NCBI RefSeq assembly: GCF_964355755.1
Contig: NC_092673.1
Location: forward strand, 18,171,001-18,235,000
Origin: Antedon mediterranea
Taxonomy: Eukaryota > Echinodermata > Crinoidea > Comatulida > Antedonidae
DNA length: 64,000 nt
Reading direction: 5' to 3'
A program made the position numbers and the translations under genes. Each line of letters opens with the position of its first letter. The stretch's first letter is position 1. The notes below the pieces were generated by a model that searched no databases, was not told the origin of the DNA, and worked only from the letters and a program-made list of their open reading frames with translations. Positions 29,820-41,284 of the stretch are shown piece by piece.

Positions 29820-32800
29820 CATAATTTTATCATATACCATATCATATACGGTATACGGTATATACTGTATCCTAGGCCTGCCTACTTAGTACTATATTAT
29901 ATCAGCCTAGATAGGCCTAGCTAGGCTAGTTCTAAGTAGCTGGGGCAGGCCCTACCTCTAGCTATCAAAAAAGGCTTTTTAGTTGGCCTAGGAGTAGAAA
30001 GCTGAGGGAGTCTCCACGAATACCGTCTCCACAACATGTCGTTAGAGAACAGATATCAACTGCATTGTGATTGGTCCTAAGACGAACATAAACACATGGA
30101 TGGATGAGGTTGTTTTAAAGGGGGATTCTGGGTTTAAAATTGCTTTTAAATATCGTTTTTTATTAAATAAAAAGTATTATAACTAGGCCTAGGCCCCGGG
30201 GGGGTCACTCTTAAATATTTCGGATCAGGTGCCGTTTTCGGCCACCTCGACTTATATGGACTATACCATTATTATGATAGGGGTGTGGTGTTTTATGTAG
30301 AGAAGGGTGTCTATCAAATGGGAAGACAATACAATTGTTCTGTTATGTAACCTACAGCAGTACAAACTACAAGGAACAATACAAAACATCAACAACTAGC
30401 AAGCATGTACTTTTTATAAGGCATGTTATTATTAGGGAATGCCAAGATTTTGTAACAATATTACTATATTATTATTAAGTATACTTACTTATTATATATA
30501 AAAACCATGGAGTAATCTTTACTCCATGATAAAAACTAAACACTACAGTATAATCAAAATTAAAGCATATTAAATACTAGGCCTATGTTATGCCTATCTA
30601 GATTTAAACACATTAAATTTTAGTACAATCGGATTCAAAATTAGAATTAATCTTAAATACTACAATACAATCGGTATTAAAACATGTTAAACTACAGTAC
30701 AATCGGAATCAAAACATATTTAAAACTACAGTACAGAACAGAATTCAAACATCCTAAATACTACATTACAATCGGTTAAATTACCTAAACTCTATAATGT
30801 TGTGAAATATTTAAAAGAATGTTGGCAAATGCATTCTAATCGGCCCAATCCTATCGGTATAGATAAACTATATTTTTTATTTGCAAGGGATAAATCCCAA
30901 CAACATGAATTTGAACCCAAGAAATGGCATCAGTAAAACGAACATAATTGAAGATTCATTGACAGAAACGTTTTCTTTTTTTGTTGTCATTGTTTGGTCA
31001 GTTTTGTGAAGTTGTGAAATTAATAAATTTAAAAAAAATAATAACAAATTATAAAACAAATTCAGTTAAGTATGATGTTTGCACACCGAGAGACGCACCC
31101 CCTGGCGCATATACCCATGTGGTCCTTCGTCAGTATTCATCCAGATCCAGAAACGATTGTAGATACAGAAACAAAATGGTAACAGATTCATTGACGACAT
31201 AATTATATGTATTTTTATTTTACAACGACTCGGCTATAGTTGGACTTATAACAACAATTATTCTCTGTACCTTTCTGAGATTATTCGATTTACCGATTAT
31301 GGCAACAATTTTCTTGAACTAAACATAAATAAAACAAAAGAAATAAGGATTGATTTTCGAAAACATAATTGGTCTGACAGTACATCAATTAAATGAAAGG
31401 AGACTGTTAACAAATATAAGTAAATGGGTGGACATGTTGGTCATAGTTAAGAACTTAAATACAATTAGACTGTACTGCTTTAAAGGAAACTTGGTTCTTT
31501 GGGGTAAAGTAGGATATTTGTACTATAGAATGTTTATGTTTTACTAATCAGTGATGTTCTATTGGAATTTCGTTCTATTTGGGCATATTGTATATTGGGC
31601 TGGGAATATCAGTAAGGAAATGTAAGGGGATAAAGACCGAATTGAAAAGGTGTGCTACGTTGTTCAATTAGAACATGTATTTATACACACTACAGAAACG
31701 TTTAAAAACGTGTTTCAAACGTTTTAGAAAAACCAAACCTAAAAACACGCAATGTCAAACGCTGTGTTTTCTGGGAACAAAATGGTACAGATTCAATGAC
31801 AAAATTATAATGTTTATTTGTTTTACTAATTACCTAATAATCAGTATGTTATAGATCTTGTTAAATGTACTACTGTCATCTTTATTAAATGTACTACTGT
31901 ACTGTGTTATCGTTAGATAAATTATATTTTTTATTTGTAACTGGAATAAAAACTAATTTCTTTATATACTATATCTATAAATCCGTAAAAATTATTCAAT
32001 ATCCACCTTAGGGAATCCACCTAATATATTAAGAAAGGATACCTAAAAATGATATAGAAATAATTAGAACCATAATATACTGTATTAACTTGAAAACTGA
32101 AATTAATTCTACAGCGTGCAGGGCGTAGTTGTTTTCCCTTTGTTGCTAAAACATAATGCACTAAACAAAAGAACAAAAGAAGCAGTATTTTAACACATTA
32201 ACACACTCAATTAATAAATGTGACACCCCTATTTTCCCATCTTTTTATAATGGTATAGTCCATACAAGTTGAGGTGGCCGAAAACGGCACCTGATCCAAT
32301 ATTTCCATACGGGAGGAGGTGCCGCATTTACGGGTATATTTTCGAGGGCCTGGTAGCACAAATATTGGGAGTTGGTAGCACAAGTGTGGGAAATGACAGG
32401 GTGAAATTAGTAGTTTAAGTCCCTGGCCCGCCCACCCGTGTCAAAATTTCACGATTTATCGCTAAATTTTGCAGGAATTTTAGCTTACTGGATGCTATAA
32501 GCCCGGCTATATAAGCCCATCGCGGGGCCCATCGCTAAATACCTTTTAATAGAGTTTTCCCCGAGAGTTTTCGCATCATCAGTATAACACGAAACATAGC
32601 TGGCCTAGGACAAAATCATTCAACTGTGAACGCTCTTGATCATCGGTGGTGTGCACCACCGCAAACGCGTCAAAATTTGCCATGAACGGTGGAGGTCTCT
32701 TTGGCTATGCGCAGATCATGCTGGGAACCAGTACAAATATTGCGCCCTCTCTGGCGTGGCCTTGATTTTGGTAAATGGTAGTTCAAGTCCGTAGTATTTT

Positions 32801-33900
32801 TCAGTAAAACAGGTAGCGCAAGTGCCTCATGTCTTGAAGTGACTGCGGCACCCCCTTGTTTGGTTTATATACAAAACCCGGGGCCTAGGCCTATACTTAC
32901 TATATATACAAACTAAACTAAACACTACAGTATATACATACAATCGGAATGAAAACATGTTAAACTACAAAACAACTAAACTAAATATCACAATCGGACG
33001 AGCATAATTGAAGATTTATTGACATAATTATGTTTTTTGTTTGTTTTACTGATCACCTGATACATTTACATTAAATGTTAAGTGTAAATAAATGAAACGA
33101 ATGTAGATACAGAAACAAAATCATAATGGTAACAGATTCATTGACGTAATTACCGGTATATGTTTATTTGTTTTACTGATTACCTGATACATTTACATTT
33201 AATGTTAAATGTAAATAAATGAAACGAATATAGTACCGTAGTTAAACGAAATTGTAACAGATTCATTGACGTAATTATTATGTATGTTTGCTTTACTGAT
33301 CATCTGATAGCCTACATTTACATTTAATGTTAAATGTAAATAAATGAAACGATTGTAGATACAGAAACAAAATGGTAACGGATTCATTGACGACATATTT
33401 ATGTATTTTTGTTTTTTGTTTTACGACGACTCGGCTATACTAGTTGAACCTATTTTCCCATCTTTTTATAATGGTATAGTCCATACAAGTCGAGGTGGCC
33501 GAAATTGTTTTGTTTTGATCCTATTGTTTTAATGGCAGGTCTTTCTTAAGAAGGGCCTAGACCTAGACTTTTTTTATTTAGCCATGCTAGGCCTAGGCCT
33601 AGCCTATACAGACAGCCAATACGGCGCTAGGCCTACGCCCATAATACTAGTAACTAGGCCTAGCCTAGGCCTACTAGCTAGGCCTAGTAGTACTGTACGT
33701 AGAGAGGCATTAGGGCCAGGCCTAGCCTTCTACCTAGACCTACTATTCTCTTTTAGTCTAGACCCTTGTACTAGGCTAGCCTAGTAATAATGATGTAAGA
33801 CGATCAGAGAAACTTAAACCAATAGACGATTTTCGTGCTACGGAAGCCATCTTGCAGAATATGTACAAAAAATAAAAAATATATTTAGATTATTAAGATA
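29820..33900. repeat. Complex of inverted and direct repeats, no gene seen
   Basis: A block at about 30190-30285 (GATCAGGTGCCGTTTTCGGC) recurs inverted at 32225-32325 and in part at 33445-33505. CCTAGGCCCCGGGG near 30187 is inverted near 32878. A module around ACAGATTCATTGACG recurs near 31180, 33130, 33255 and 33375. GGCCTAGGCCTAG strings cluster near 29875-29990 and 33580-33785. No conserved ORF was found. Probably overlapping remains of non-autonomous elements. Confidence 0.5.
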
Positions 33901-33917
33901 ATAAATGTTTGCTGATG

Positions 33918-34186
33918 TCTTTAATATGACTGTATAGTCCCCTGGACCAGTCCAGATCAAATGTGAGATAACAAATTACCTACAGTCTTTAATGACTGTG
34001 TATAGCCCCCTGGACCAGACCAGATTAAATGTGAGATAACAAATTACCTACAGTCTTTAATATGACTGTCTATAGCCCCCTGGACCAGACCAGATCCAAT
34101 GTGAGATAACAAATTACCTACAGTTTTTAATATGACTGTCTATAGCCCCCTGGACCAGACCAGATCAAATGTGAGATAACAAATTA
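33918..34186. repeat. 67-70-bp minisatellite, 4 copies
   Basis: Tandem units with the landmarks CTTTAATATGACTGT, AGCCCCCTGGACCAGACC and GTGAGATAACAAATTACC. Intergenic. Confidence 0.85.
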
Positions 34187-34499
34187 GGCCTAAAGAGATC
34201 TGTGGAGCCCAAAAGTCTTTTTAGTATGACTTTGAAGCCCCCAAAACATTTTTTCATAGCTTTCACTCAATCACCATACTACTGTACTGTTATTGAGATT
34301 AAATAGTAAAGTTCATTAATAATGGATACAAAAGAAACATATTGTGGTTTTGGTTTACAAGTTGAAATAATTAATTAGGCCAAACAAAATATATTGTTAA
34401 GTTACCACTCTTCCCTGATTTTTTTAGCCTCTTCTCTTTTTCTTTTCTGAGGGACAACAAAATAACTAAACAATTACGATAAATCATTACATTTTATTT

Positions 34500-36490
34500 T
34501 ACCAACAGGAACGATTTTATTGCATTAAATAGTTTCTTAAAGTTGAAAATATATGTATAGTGATTCATTTGTTCATGTTTGAAGGAATTAGTATCACTTT
34601 ATTTCAAGATGGTAGCATGAAACAATGTTGATGACCTATTAAAGCATAGTACTTTAGTAAAAAAAAAAAAACGCCCTTGATGCTTAACAATTTTGACCTT
34701 ATAAAACAGGTATTCTAAAATGTGAAACCTCAATAATATATAGAGTATGATTTAAACACTAGCATTCGTTTCCTTTCTTTTTGAATAATTGAAGTTGTGA
34801 ATATGTTTTAACTTCCTGTTTTTGCAGTTAAATATTTTGCAAGATTGTTTGAGGAAGTCAGTATTGTATTTGGTGAATATTCATTTATTTATGGTCAAAC
34901 ACAGTAAAATATTGTACATTACATGGTTTGAAATTATTTTCGTTTAAAAAAAAATATAAAAATCAGTTAAAAAGGTTAAAATTTGGTAAATACAGATAAA
35001 GCATATATAAATTCAGATAAAATACATCATTTAAAATACAAAATACAAAAGATTGGTGTGTGTAGTAATGGAATAGCATAAAATGACTACTGTTTCCATG
35101 TTTCATTAAATTGCCTCATTGCAGTAGGGAGAAACAAGTTTCTCATCCTGTTGGTTTTCCATCTTGGGTACGGTACACTAAACGCCTTGACAATTGCTAA
35201 AAAATCACTCACTTGAACCGCATGAGCGCGCAGTAAGCTCTCTATTTGTTAGAGAAAGAAGGCAGGGTTTTTAGTCACAATAACGATTTAGATTTATCTG
35301 CCAATAGTGATATCGATGTTTCACAAATATGTAGTATATTATGCTATTGAAATTAGTAAATTTTAGGTCATAATTTATTATTTCAAGCCCAGCTAGGCCT
35401 TCCTCTAGTAAGCCAGCCTTCAATTGGGCGAAAACATGCAGCCTGTCCACCAGGCTACGAACGAGATAGGCTAGTTTGTCTAGCCTAGGCCTAATATCGT
35501 CAAATGGTCATGATTAGCATGTCAAATGTCCACAAAATGATACTATTTATTTAGTATTCTTTCAAATAAATACAACTTGTAATGCAAACTTATGAACCAG
35601 AAAAAAAATGTTGTATTTTGTTTGTAATAGTCTCTGATTTCCTACATATTTAAATAACTGTACAGGAAGTAATATATAGAACATTACATTATTGTTTCAG
35701 GTGCTGAAGGGTTAAGGGGGTGATTTATTATTTATTATTTTATTAGCTGCCTTCACTATCCAATCAATGTATATGTCATCTACTATAGTGTAATTAATTG
35801 TATAAACAGCCCCTTTAATTTAATGATATATTCAGCTTTCATCATCTATGCCATTTTCATCTATTCTATTTTCATCATCTATTCATCATTGATAGAAATT
35901 TCATTGATGCAATTTTCATCATAACCAATAACTTGCGTAAGCGACGTTTCATAGATTCTGGTTTCACCAAAATATGTTCCGCTTGATGTTAATGAAAAGT
36001 TTTCAGTTATGACATCGAAGAGAGCTTTGTTGTACAATCTTCATGGTAAATTCAAGCTAATTTACTACTGATGTTTATACTATGTACTGTATGCTGGTTT
36101 TGCATAAAATTGCATATAAGCAAGCTGCATCACTTTAATCGTCCCTAGATAATTATACTAATTTATCAAACTAAATGATATTAAAGCTTGTTAATATTTT
36201 ATTTATTATATGTAGTAAAAATTATTTTCACAGCATAGGTTTATAGTATTACTGTATGTTGACCAGGTTTATATAAGATGTTCTATCCACAAATTTTAGA
36301 GAATGGCAGGCACTAAATCAACAGAAACAAAAGTAACATTGATAAAAAAAAAAGATTCTTGACAATCACAACAGGTTCAATGCAGATCACTTAACCTTAA
36401 AGAAGGCAAGACTGATTGAGGAAGTAATGTAATTCACAAAGTAAAGAAATAGGGTGTTGGCCCTTGGTATAACAATAAGCATCTTATAAT
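34500..36490 (+). repeat. Upstream-region duplication, copy 1 (partner at 38120-39065)
   Basis: Two parts match the DNA just upstream of gene 2. First, 34520-34655 (GTGATTCATTTGTTCATGTTTG, ACAATGTTGATGACCTATTAAA) matches 38135-38277. Second, 36450-36482 (GGTGTTGGCCCTTGG, ATAACAATAAGCA) matches 39031-39059. The stretches between do not align well. It may be the relic of a duplicated 5' region of a gene 2 relative. Confidence 0.5.
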
Positions 36491-38120
36491 AGGCAGCTTC
36501 TATGATTGGACTGTGCAATTTTGAATGTAATGTTATTTTATCATGTATGTTTCTTTAGATTCAGTGTGTAAATGTGAGTTGTAATAGTATAGTTATTTAT
36601 TTCATTTTATAATACTGTATTTTTACTTGTTGTAATTGTACAATGATCGTTTAGTATCAAACAGTATTTATACAAATAATTAATGTTTTATATTCTAATG
36701 GTACAAACAATCGCATCTAGTGTTAATATGTCAACAAATGACCAAACAATCCTAGGCCTATGCTATATGCTAAAGCACCTATAGGCCTAGCTAGTAATAG
36801 CAATTGGCCTAGCAAGGTAGAAAAGCAGCAATTCTATTACGAAATTTCGACAGGCAACTGAAACTTATCTACTAATTCTAAAAACTAACTAAAGGATTGA
36901 CTAATTCTGGTTTTTTTCCCCAAGATTTCATGTCTTGTAGAGATTCAATTCAATTCAAATAAACATTTATTTCTTTCATTCATATTTGAGTAAAAACATT
37001 ATAATTTCTGATATTTTATAAATAAATATTTTTTTTTTAGAGATATAATACAGTAAATCATAATGTATAAAAAAAAAAGATGATTCAGTTATAATTATAT
37101 ACAAAATGAAAGAGGCAAAAAAACCCAAGAAAGTATCGATCAATTGGAAACAAAAATCCAATTGAAACTTGTATGTTGGGAAGCCATGTAAGAAGATTAT
37201 ACTTAAATATATAAATGTAAACATATAACTACACATACACATCATTGTTGTCATCATTATTGTAGTCAACAACAATACCATCATTCAATTCAATTTAAAG
37301 ATTAAGAGATTAATTAAATTAAAATCATAAAAACAATCTAAAGCTATAAATTGAATTGCTTTTTTTGTCTAATTTAATACATGTATCTCAAACCATAGAG
37401 ATATTTCTATAATCTATGCTCAAACCTGCCAACTTTTTCAGTGGCCAATGCATGAGACATTAAATTAAATTGTATATAGCGCCCTCTATGTTATAATAAC
37501 TTGAAAAACGCCCTGAGCTGTATGTTAAATTTTTCGCCGAATTGAGTTTGGCTTTCCTGTACTACTATCAATTCCAGTTGATAAAGTAAGTGTTAATAAT
37601 AACTAAATATGAATATCAATCAATATGTTATTACAAAATAGAAAAAAAAATCATTAGAAGAATGTTGTAAACATTTAAAAATAAATCACTTTGGGAATTG
37701 ACAATTTAATGATTATCATTGTCAAATTGACCTTATAATATATTTTCACATTTAATTTTTCCTTTTCTCTTCATGTCAAGCAATTTCTGTTATTTTCTTT
37801 ATTACGTCTGTCTAATGAGTGAGTTCTCTCCTTTCAATTAGTTTAGTATGTCAACTTCAGATATTTGGGTAGTCTACAGGTAGGTTCTAAAATATGTTTT
37901 GACATAATGTTAGTAAAAAGATAAATATATTGCCACATAAGGCGTTTCATACATATAATGCTAATTGATCGATCATCGGAAAAAAACGCAGTAGTTTCCA
38001 AACAAAAATTGAAACGCTATCCGGTGGACTAACATAAAAAAGAGAATATAAACTACAGACTTGGGGCAAGTCGTCTAATATTTGGGCAACTAATCTTTGT
38101 TATGGATGATTTTACCAATG
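36490..38120. other. Intergenic AT-rich DNA, no gene seen
   Basis: No ORF with recognisable homology. The only sizeable ORF (37284-36976, minus strand) is low-complexity and hydrophobic without family features. Confidence 0.5.
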
Positions 38121-39065
38121 TACAGAAACAATTTTATTGCATTAAGTATTTTTTCCTATAGTTTAAAATATATGTACAGTATAGTGATTCATTTGTTGAT
38201 GTTTGAAAAATGAAAGAGTTGGTGTCAGTTTATTTCAAAATGGTAGCTAAATCAATGTCGATGACCTATTAAATATAGTACACCCTTCCTCCCCTGAAAT
38301 TGACGATTAACAAGTATATACTTATTTAAACTTTACAATCAGTTGTGTTAATAATTAATGCATTTTATGTTAAAGGCCAAAACCCGAATGGCGAAAGCTG
38401 ATTTGTTTTGGTCTTTTTTGTCATAATTGTTAAAGTTTTTATATTATATTATGAGAGTGACAAATAAAGTATTTACACAAATATATATTTTGGCCTTATG
38501 TGTACAATATAAATGTTAAAAAAAGATATTCAAAGTTTACTTTCAAGTCGCTAACATTACAAAGAATCTACAATTTCTTTTTAAAGAATTGTAGCCAATT
38601 TTAAAAAAATGTCCTAAATAGGATAGTTTTTGCAGTTTAAAAATGTAATGTTGTTTACTACACCAACATGAAGGAAATAAAAAAGATTACATTATTTATT
38701 TCCTCCATGATATCATAGTGTGCCTTGCTATTGTGTGTACATTCTTTTATTGACTTAACCTTGACTGGACAATATCCAGATGCCAATTGTGTAGTAAAAT
38801 GGCATCATATGCTCTAGTTAACATGTTCTTTACAAAAGGTTGTTCTTTGTTAATATGAAGTATATAGAAACTACTTACTGTATAATAATATAAGGTTGTT
38901 CTTTGTTAATATGAAGTATATAGAAACTACTTATAATAATAATATAAGTTGACAACTTATATTTTCTGTTATTTTTTAGTATGCAAGACTGACTCTCAAA
39001 GTCATGTGATACACAGAACGCTGTAAACTAGGTGTTGGCACTTAGCATAACAATAAACACCTTTG
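38120..39065 (+). repeat. Upstream-region duplication, copy 2, next to gene 2
   Basis: Partner of 34500-36490. It also contains its own 42-bp direct duplication (AAGGTTGTTCTTTGTTAATA, at about 38836 and 38893). It ends at the candidate first exon of gene 2. Confidence 0.5.
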
Positions 39066-39112
39066 ACGATGGACCAGGGAATGGAGGAATATTCAGACAT
39101 GAACCTACAAGG
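39000..39112 (+). promoter_or_regulatory. Possible non-coding first exon of gene 2
   Basis: Ends with a strong donor (AAGG/GTAAGT, intron from 39113). Joined to the exon at 40837 it would make a short upstream ORF from the ATG at 39069 (MDQGMEEYSDMNLQ...) that meets a stop after about 24 codons. It would therefore be 5' leader, not N-terminal coding sequence. The transcription start is not identified. Confidence 0.35.
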
Positions 39113-39841
39113 GTAAGTTATGGTTACCAATACCACCAACTCTTTATGAATTTATTGTTAGTGACTGTGTGTGTTTTTATTTCATTACAGTAATTTGACG
39201 TTTTAAGCTCTTTGTCATTTGAAGGTTACAAATAAACAGTACAGGTAAACAACACAAGACACATAAATTTTGCTTGATCTAATCCAGCAGAAGTATGTAG
39301 TGTGAGAACAAATTACAATTTTCATCTTCATTCAGTAACACCAGCATACAGATGCAAGTTAATTGTCGTAGCCTTTAATGTTTCTGTCTGATGGGATTAT
39401 ATTTTATACATGCTGTATGTATGAAACACACACAGTGATGTTGAAATATAAAATGTTTCTGCTGGAATAGCTTTCATTATGTATACATTTTCACCAGTTT
39501 TATGTTCAACAGTCTGATGATACTGAAGTTTCCATTCCATTTGTATATCCAGTAAACAATTGATTATTATCAGTATTGCCTTTGTACCACACAGTTACTG
39601 TGACACAAACAATTGGTATTTTTTGCATTGCTAATGTTTTGAATACAACACACATATTAGGAATTAATGATGATTCGCACTAGTTTCTTTTATTTCCTGA
39701 AAATTATTTGTAAAGCTCTGTCTACACCACCATATATGGACATGATGAGGTCATATCACTACCCTATTTGAGAACATAACAATTTCTTTGTCAAGTTTGA
39801 TATTGTAGACAGAGCTGTGGTTTGTCTAACAAAAGCTATGT

Positions 39842-40260
39842 ATTTAATAACCTCAGGCTACAGAGTTGGAGATATGAACATTTAATAACCTCAGGCTACA
39901 GAGTTGGAGATATGAACATTTAATAACCTCAGGCTACAGAGTTGGAGATATGAACATTTAATAACCTCAGGCTACAGAGTTGGAGATATGAACATTTAAT
40001 AACCTCAGGCTACAGAGTTGGAGATATGAACATTTAATAACCTCAGGCTACAGAGTTGGAGATATGAACATTTAATAACCTCAGGCTACAGAGTTGGAGA
40101 TATGAACATTTAATAACCTCAGGCTACAGAGTTGGAGATATGAACATTTAATAACCTCAGGCTACAGAGTTGGAGATATGAACATTTAATAACCTCAGGC
40201 TACAGAGTTGGAGATATGAACATTTAATAACCTCAGGCTACAGAGTTGGAGATATGAACA
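39842..40260. repeat. 38-bp minisatellite, 11 copies, almost perfect
   Basis: Units ATTTAATAACCTCAGGCTAC plus AGAGTTGGAGATATGAAC repeat without visible variation, pointing to very recent expansion. It lies in the candidate first intron of gene 2. Confidence 0.95.
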
Positions 40261-40836
40261 TTTAAAATCAGACAAGATAGTATCAGACAATTTGATAGCT
40301 ATAAAGATGTATTATTCCCCATTTAAAAATAATAATTAATTTTTTTTGTTGAATGCCATTTTAATGTCCCATAATAGGTATCCACTTTGACCAAAAGTTT
40401 AATTGAAAACATTTTTTTACCTGAAAAAATGGTAATTTAAAGCAAAAATTAATCAATTTGGCTGCCAGCCAATGGTTTTTGTGTAAAGTGAAAACGTTAT
40501 TTCTTTCTTTTTTTTTCTACAGAAGTGATTAACTTTATTAAAACTACAAAATAACCCGCTATTCAAAGTCTGATTTAATTAATCTTCATTTTTCATGTTT
40601 TTGGGTGACAATCTTTAAACAAATATTTTAACAAAATGACATTGTTGTGAGTATCAGTAGCTGTATCTCAATGTACACATATAATAAGCAAAAGCTAAAT
40701 CCAAACGACAAAGTAAAACAGCCAGCATCAGAAACATCTATATTATGGTATATTTATAAACTTCAATAGGAATTTATAGAGATACAGATAGTTTACATAC
40801 CAGGAAATATTAAATGTTTACCTTTTATATTTTCAG

Positions 40837-41284
40837 AAGAGAATGTGTAGGCTTACTTTTATACTAGTTAGAAGCTATCGGCATTAATAAATGTTAAATG
40901 AAGACACTGTATTTTGAAAATGGAAAGGTAGGTTTCTTTAATTTTATTATTTCAAATCAAAAAGATTAACCTTCAATTAATTTATAGTTTAAATGAAAAA
41001 GATAACAATTTAAGATATTATTTGTAGAAAAATTACTTTTCAAATGTTCTTAAAAGATTACGAAATCATAAATATTACAATTAAAGGGCCCATTTTCATC
41101 GAATTTAATGATGATATTATTTCCCATCAATCGTCATTTTCATAAACTAATGTAACACTTCATTATAATCTTTTATAATCATTTTAACAGGAACAAATTA
41201 GAAGAAGCTTTGCATAGGAATGATTTGCAAACAATTAAACACATTTGTAGAACACAGCCAGATCTTGTGAAATCTATCAATGAG
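40837..41284 (+). CDS. Gene 2 start exon and first ankyrin exon
   Basis: Exon 40837-40927 (after TATTTTCAG) is mostly leader and contains stops in all useful frames until the ATG at 40920. It gives MER across the splice. Exon 41191-41284 continues NKLEEALHRNDLQTIKHICR, a helix-turn-helix half of an ankyrin unit, ending INE. Confidence 0.75.

Noticed and set aside
36976-37284. Minus-strand 102-codon hydrophobic ORF
   Set aside because: AT-rich low-complexity reading with no recognisable domain, splice sites or neighbours.
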